From positions 1 through 7,714 of the forward strand of contig JBLHKE010000362.1 in NCBI GenBank assembly GCA_047619485.1: a stretch of 7,714 bases of DNA, given 5' to 3'. Origin of the DNA: JBLHKE01 sp047619485 (GTDB lineage Bacteria; Verrucomicrobiota; Verrucomicrobiia; Verrucomicrobiales; DEV007). Both the position numbers and the translations under genes were made by a program. Shown piece after piece: positions 6,887 to 7,714 of this stretch. The first letter of the stretch is position 1; each line of letters begins with the position of its first letter. Under the pieces are notes generated by a model. It was not told the origin of the DNA. It made no database searches and saw nothing but the letters and a program-made list of their open reading frames with translations.

Positions 6887-6993
6887 GCTCTCGGGGTTGC
6901 AAGATGACCGGGGCTTCAGGGGCTGTCGGGAGCTGGAAGTCCGAAGGTAGCTCTTGCTCCGCATCGGATATTGATCTAATCTCGTTTCCCTCG
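6887..6993. promoter_or_regulatory. Intergenic gap with a weak promoter candidate
   Basis: This 107-bp gap separates the sulfatase gene from the methyltransferase. TTGCTC (6954-6959) and TAATCT (6977-6982) are 17 bp apart and could be a weak -35/-10 pair; transcription would then start within a few bases of the ATG at 6994, giving an almost leaderless mRNA. A GAGCT/AGCTC inverted repeat lies at about 6930-6953. No T-tract terminator for the sulfatase gene was found, so co-transcription cannot be excluded. Confidence 0.25.
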
Positions 6994-7714
6994 ATGACGA
7001 AGAAAACGATGCAACAAGTCCAGGCGGAAGATCGTGACCGCATCGTCGACATCAACCACGACTTCTACGAAAAGCTCTGGTCGCAGACCAAGCTCTACGG
7101 GCCAGAGAATTTCAACACCTGGGAGCTGCTGGAGTCGCTCTGTAAAAAGGCGCCGCGCCGGCTGGAGGTCGGGCCTGGTCTGCGGCCGCGCCTACCGATC
7201 GAGGGCACGGTGTTCCTCGACCTCAGCCAGGTCGCCTGCGACAAGCTCAACGAGGCCGGTGGCCAAGCGCAGAAGGGCACCATCGAGTCGCTTGATTTCC
7301 CGCCGCAGAGTTTCGACCTAATCTGTATTTTCGATGTCATCGAACACATCGCCGACGATGAGGCGGTGTTCGCCCAACTCGAGGAACTGCTGGTCGACGG
7401 CGGCTCGCTCTTCTTCAGTGTGCCACTGCACTCGCACGCGTGGACAGATTTCGACACGCTGGTCGGACATTTCCGTCGCTACGATCCTGACGACCTCAAA
7501 AAGATCGTCGACGATCACAGTTTCGACCTCGAGAAAAGTGTCGTCTACGGCATGCAGCCGAAGAGCAAACTCCTCAGCGGTCTCGGTGCGTGGTACTTGC
7601 GCAAGCACTACGACTTCGCCATGTGTTACTACAACCGCTACTTCTTTCCACTCGGATTAAAACGGCAGAAGAAGCTGGTGTTCGAGGACGGTCTCGCCAG
7701 CGATGCGGACATCG
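6994..7714 (+). CDS. Class I SAM methyltransferase, 3' end beyond window
   Basis: The frame is open from the ATG at 6994 to the window edge (240 complete codons, no stop), so the C-terminus is missing. The SAM-binding core is recognisable: motif I LEVGPG at residues 57-62, an acidic strand end FLDLS at 74-78, SFDLICIFDVIEHI at 106-119, and LLVDGGSLFFSVP at 132-144. A GHFRRYD motif at 158-164 follows; its 'GHxRRY' form is common in Methyltransf_11/23-type proteins encoded near cell-surface or lipid-modification genes. The short N-terminal helix region (KTMQQVQAEDRDRIVDINHDFYEKLW) precedes the fold. There is no signal peptide, so it is likely cytoplasmic. The substrate cannot be told from sequence. 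A second Met at codon 6 (7009) is an alternative start; neither has a clear Shine-Dalgarno. It is unrelated in detail to the ArsM-like enzyme and lacks its cysteines. Confidence 0.85.
   Translation, partial: MTKKTMQQVQAEDRDRIVDINHDFYEKLWSQTKLYGPENFNTWELLESLCKKAPRRLEVGPGLRPRLPIEGTVFLDLSQVACDKLNEAGGQAQKGTIESLDFPPQSFDLICIFDVIEHIADDEAVFAQLEELLVDGGSLFFSVPLHSHAWTDFDTLVGHFRRYDPDDLKKIVDDHSFDLEKSVVYGMQPKSKLLSGLGAWYLRKHYDFAMCYYNRYFFPLGLKRQKKLVFEDGLASDADI

Noticed and set aside
6449..6964. 171-codon minus-strand frame across the end of the sulfatase gene
   Set aside because: It is antisense to the coding region, Arg-rich as shadow frames are in GC-rich DNA, and has no domain.
1..7714. tRNA or rRNA genes, CRISPR arrays, insertion sequences and attachment sites
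   Set aside because: No cloverleaf-like T-loop sequence, regularly spaced repeats, transposase motifs or paired terminal inverted repeats were seen on either strand.

Overview
The window is GC-rich and codon-dense. It carries three complete protein genes and one that runs off the right edge. It looks like a chromosomal piece from a member of the Planctomycetota/Verrucomicrobiota/Chlamydiota group, most likely an aquatic Verrucomicrobiota. This rests on the large exported YHYH-plus-sulfatase protein, on its internal module with a 'STDLQTW...FYRAK' pattern that is frequent in exported proteins of that phylum, and on the lack of clear Shine-Dalgarno sequences before most starts. The assignment is an inference from protein style, not from a marker gene.

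Layout. Positions 1-122 are non-coding and hold a probable terminator for the leftward gene. Positions 123-2165 (minus) encode an M3-family zinc oligopeptidase of the PrlC/OpdA type, with the complete HExxH...E metal site. A 125-bp divergent intergenic region follows. Positions 2291-3451 (plus) encode a methyltransferase of the arsenite methyltransferase (ArsM/AS3MT) family. It keeps all the family cysteines, has an extra C-terminal domain, and ends in a CC-x5-CC tail. Positions 3452-3763 are non-coding but rich in inverted repeats, including a 9-bp stem closing a ~105-nt interior and followed by six T's. Positions 3764-6886 (plus) encode a ~1040-residue exported multidomain protein: signal peptide, YHYH domain, beta-rich module, a type I formylglycine sulfatase with its active-site motifs, a glycine linker, and a C-terminal beta-rich module. 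After a 107-bp gap, a class I SAM methyltransferase starts at 6994 and is cut by the window end.

How the genes relate. No obvious operon is visible; the three plus-strand genes are separated by 312 and 107 bp. The peptidase is housekeeping peptide turnover. The ArsM-like enzyme suggests arsenic methylation or organoarsenical synthesis, but no arsR, arsenite pump or radical-SAM partner lies inside the window. The sulfatase points to use of sulfated polysaccharides, typical of marine Verrucomicrobiota, and would need a formylglycine-generating enzyme or anSME encoded elsewhere. The most unusual items are the YHYH-sulfatase fusion and the structured non-coding region before it.
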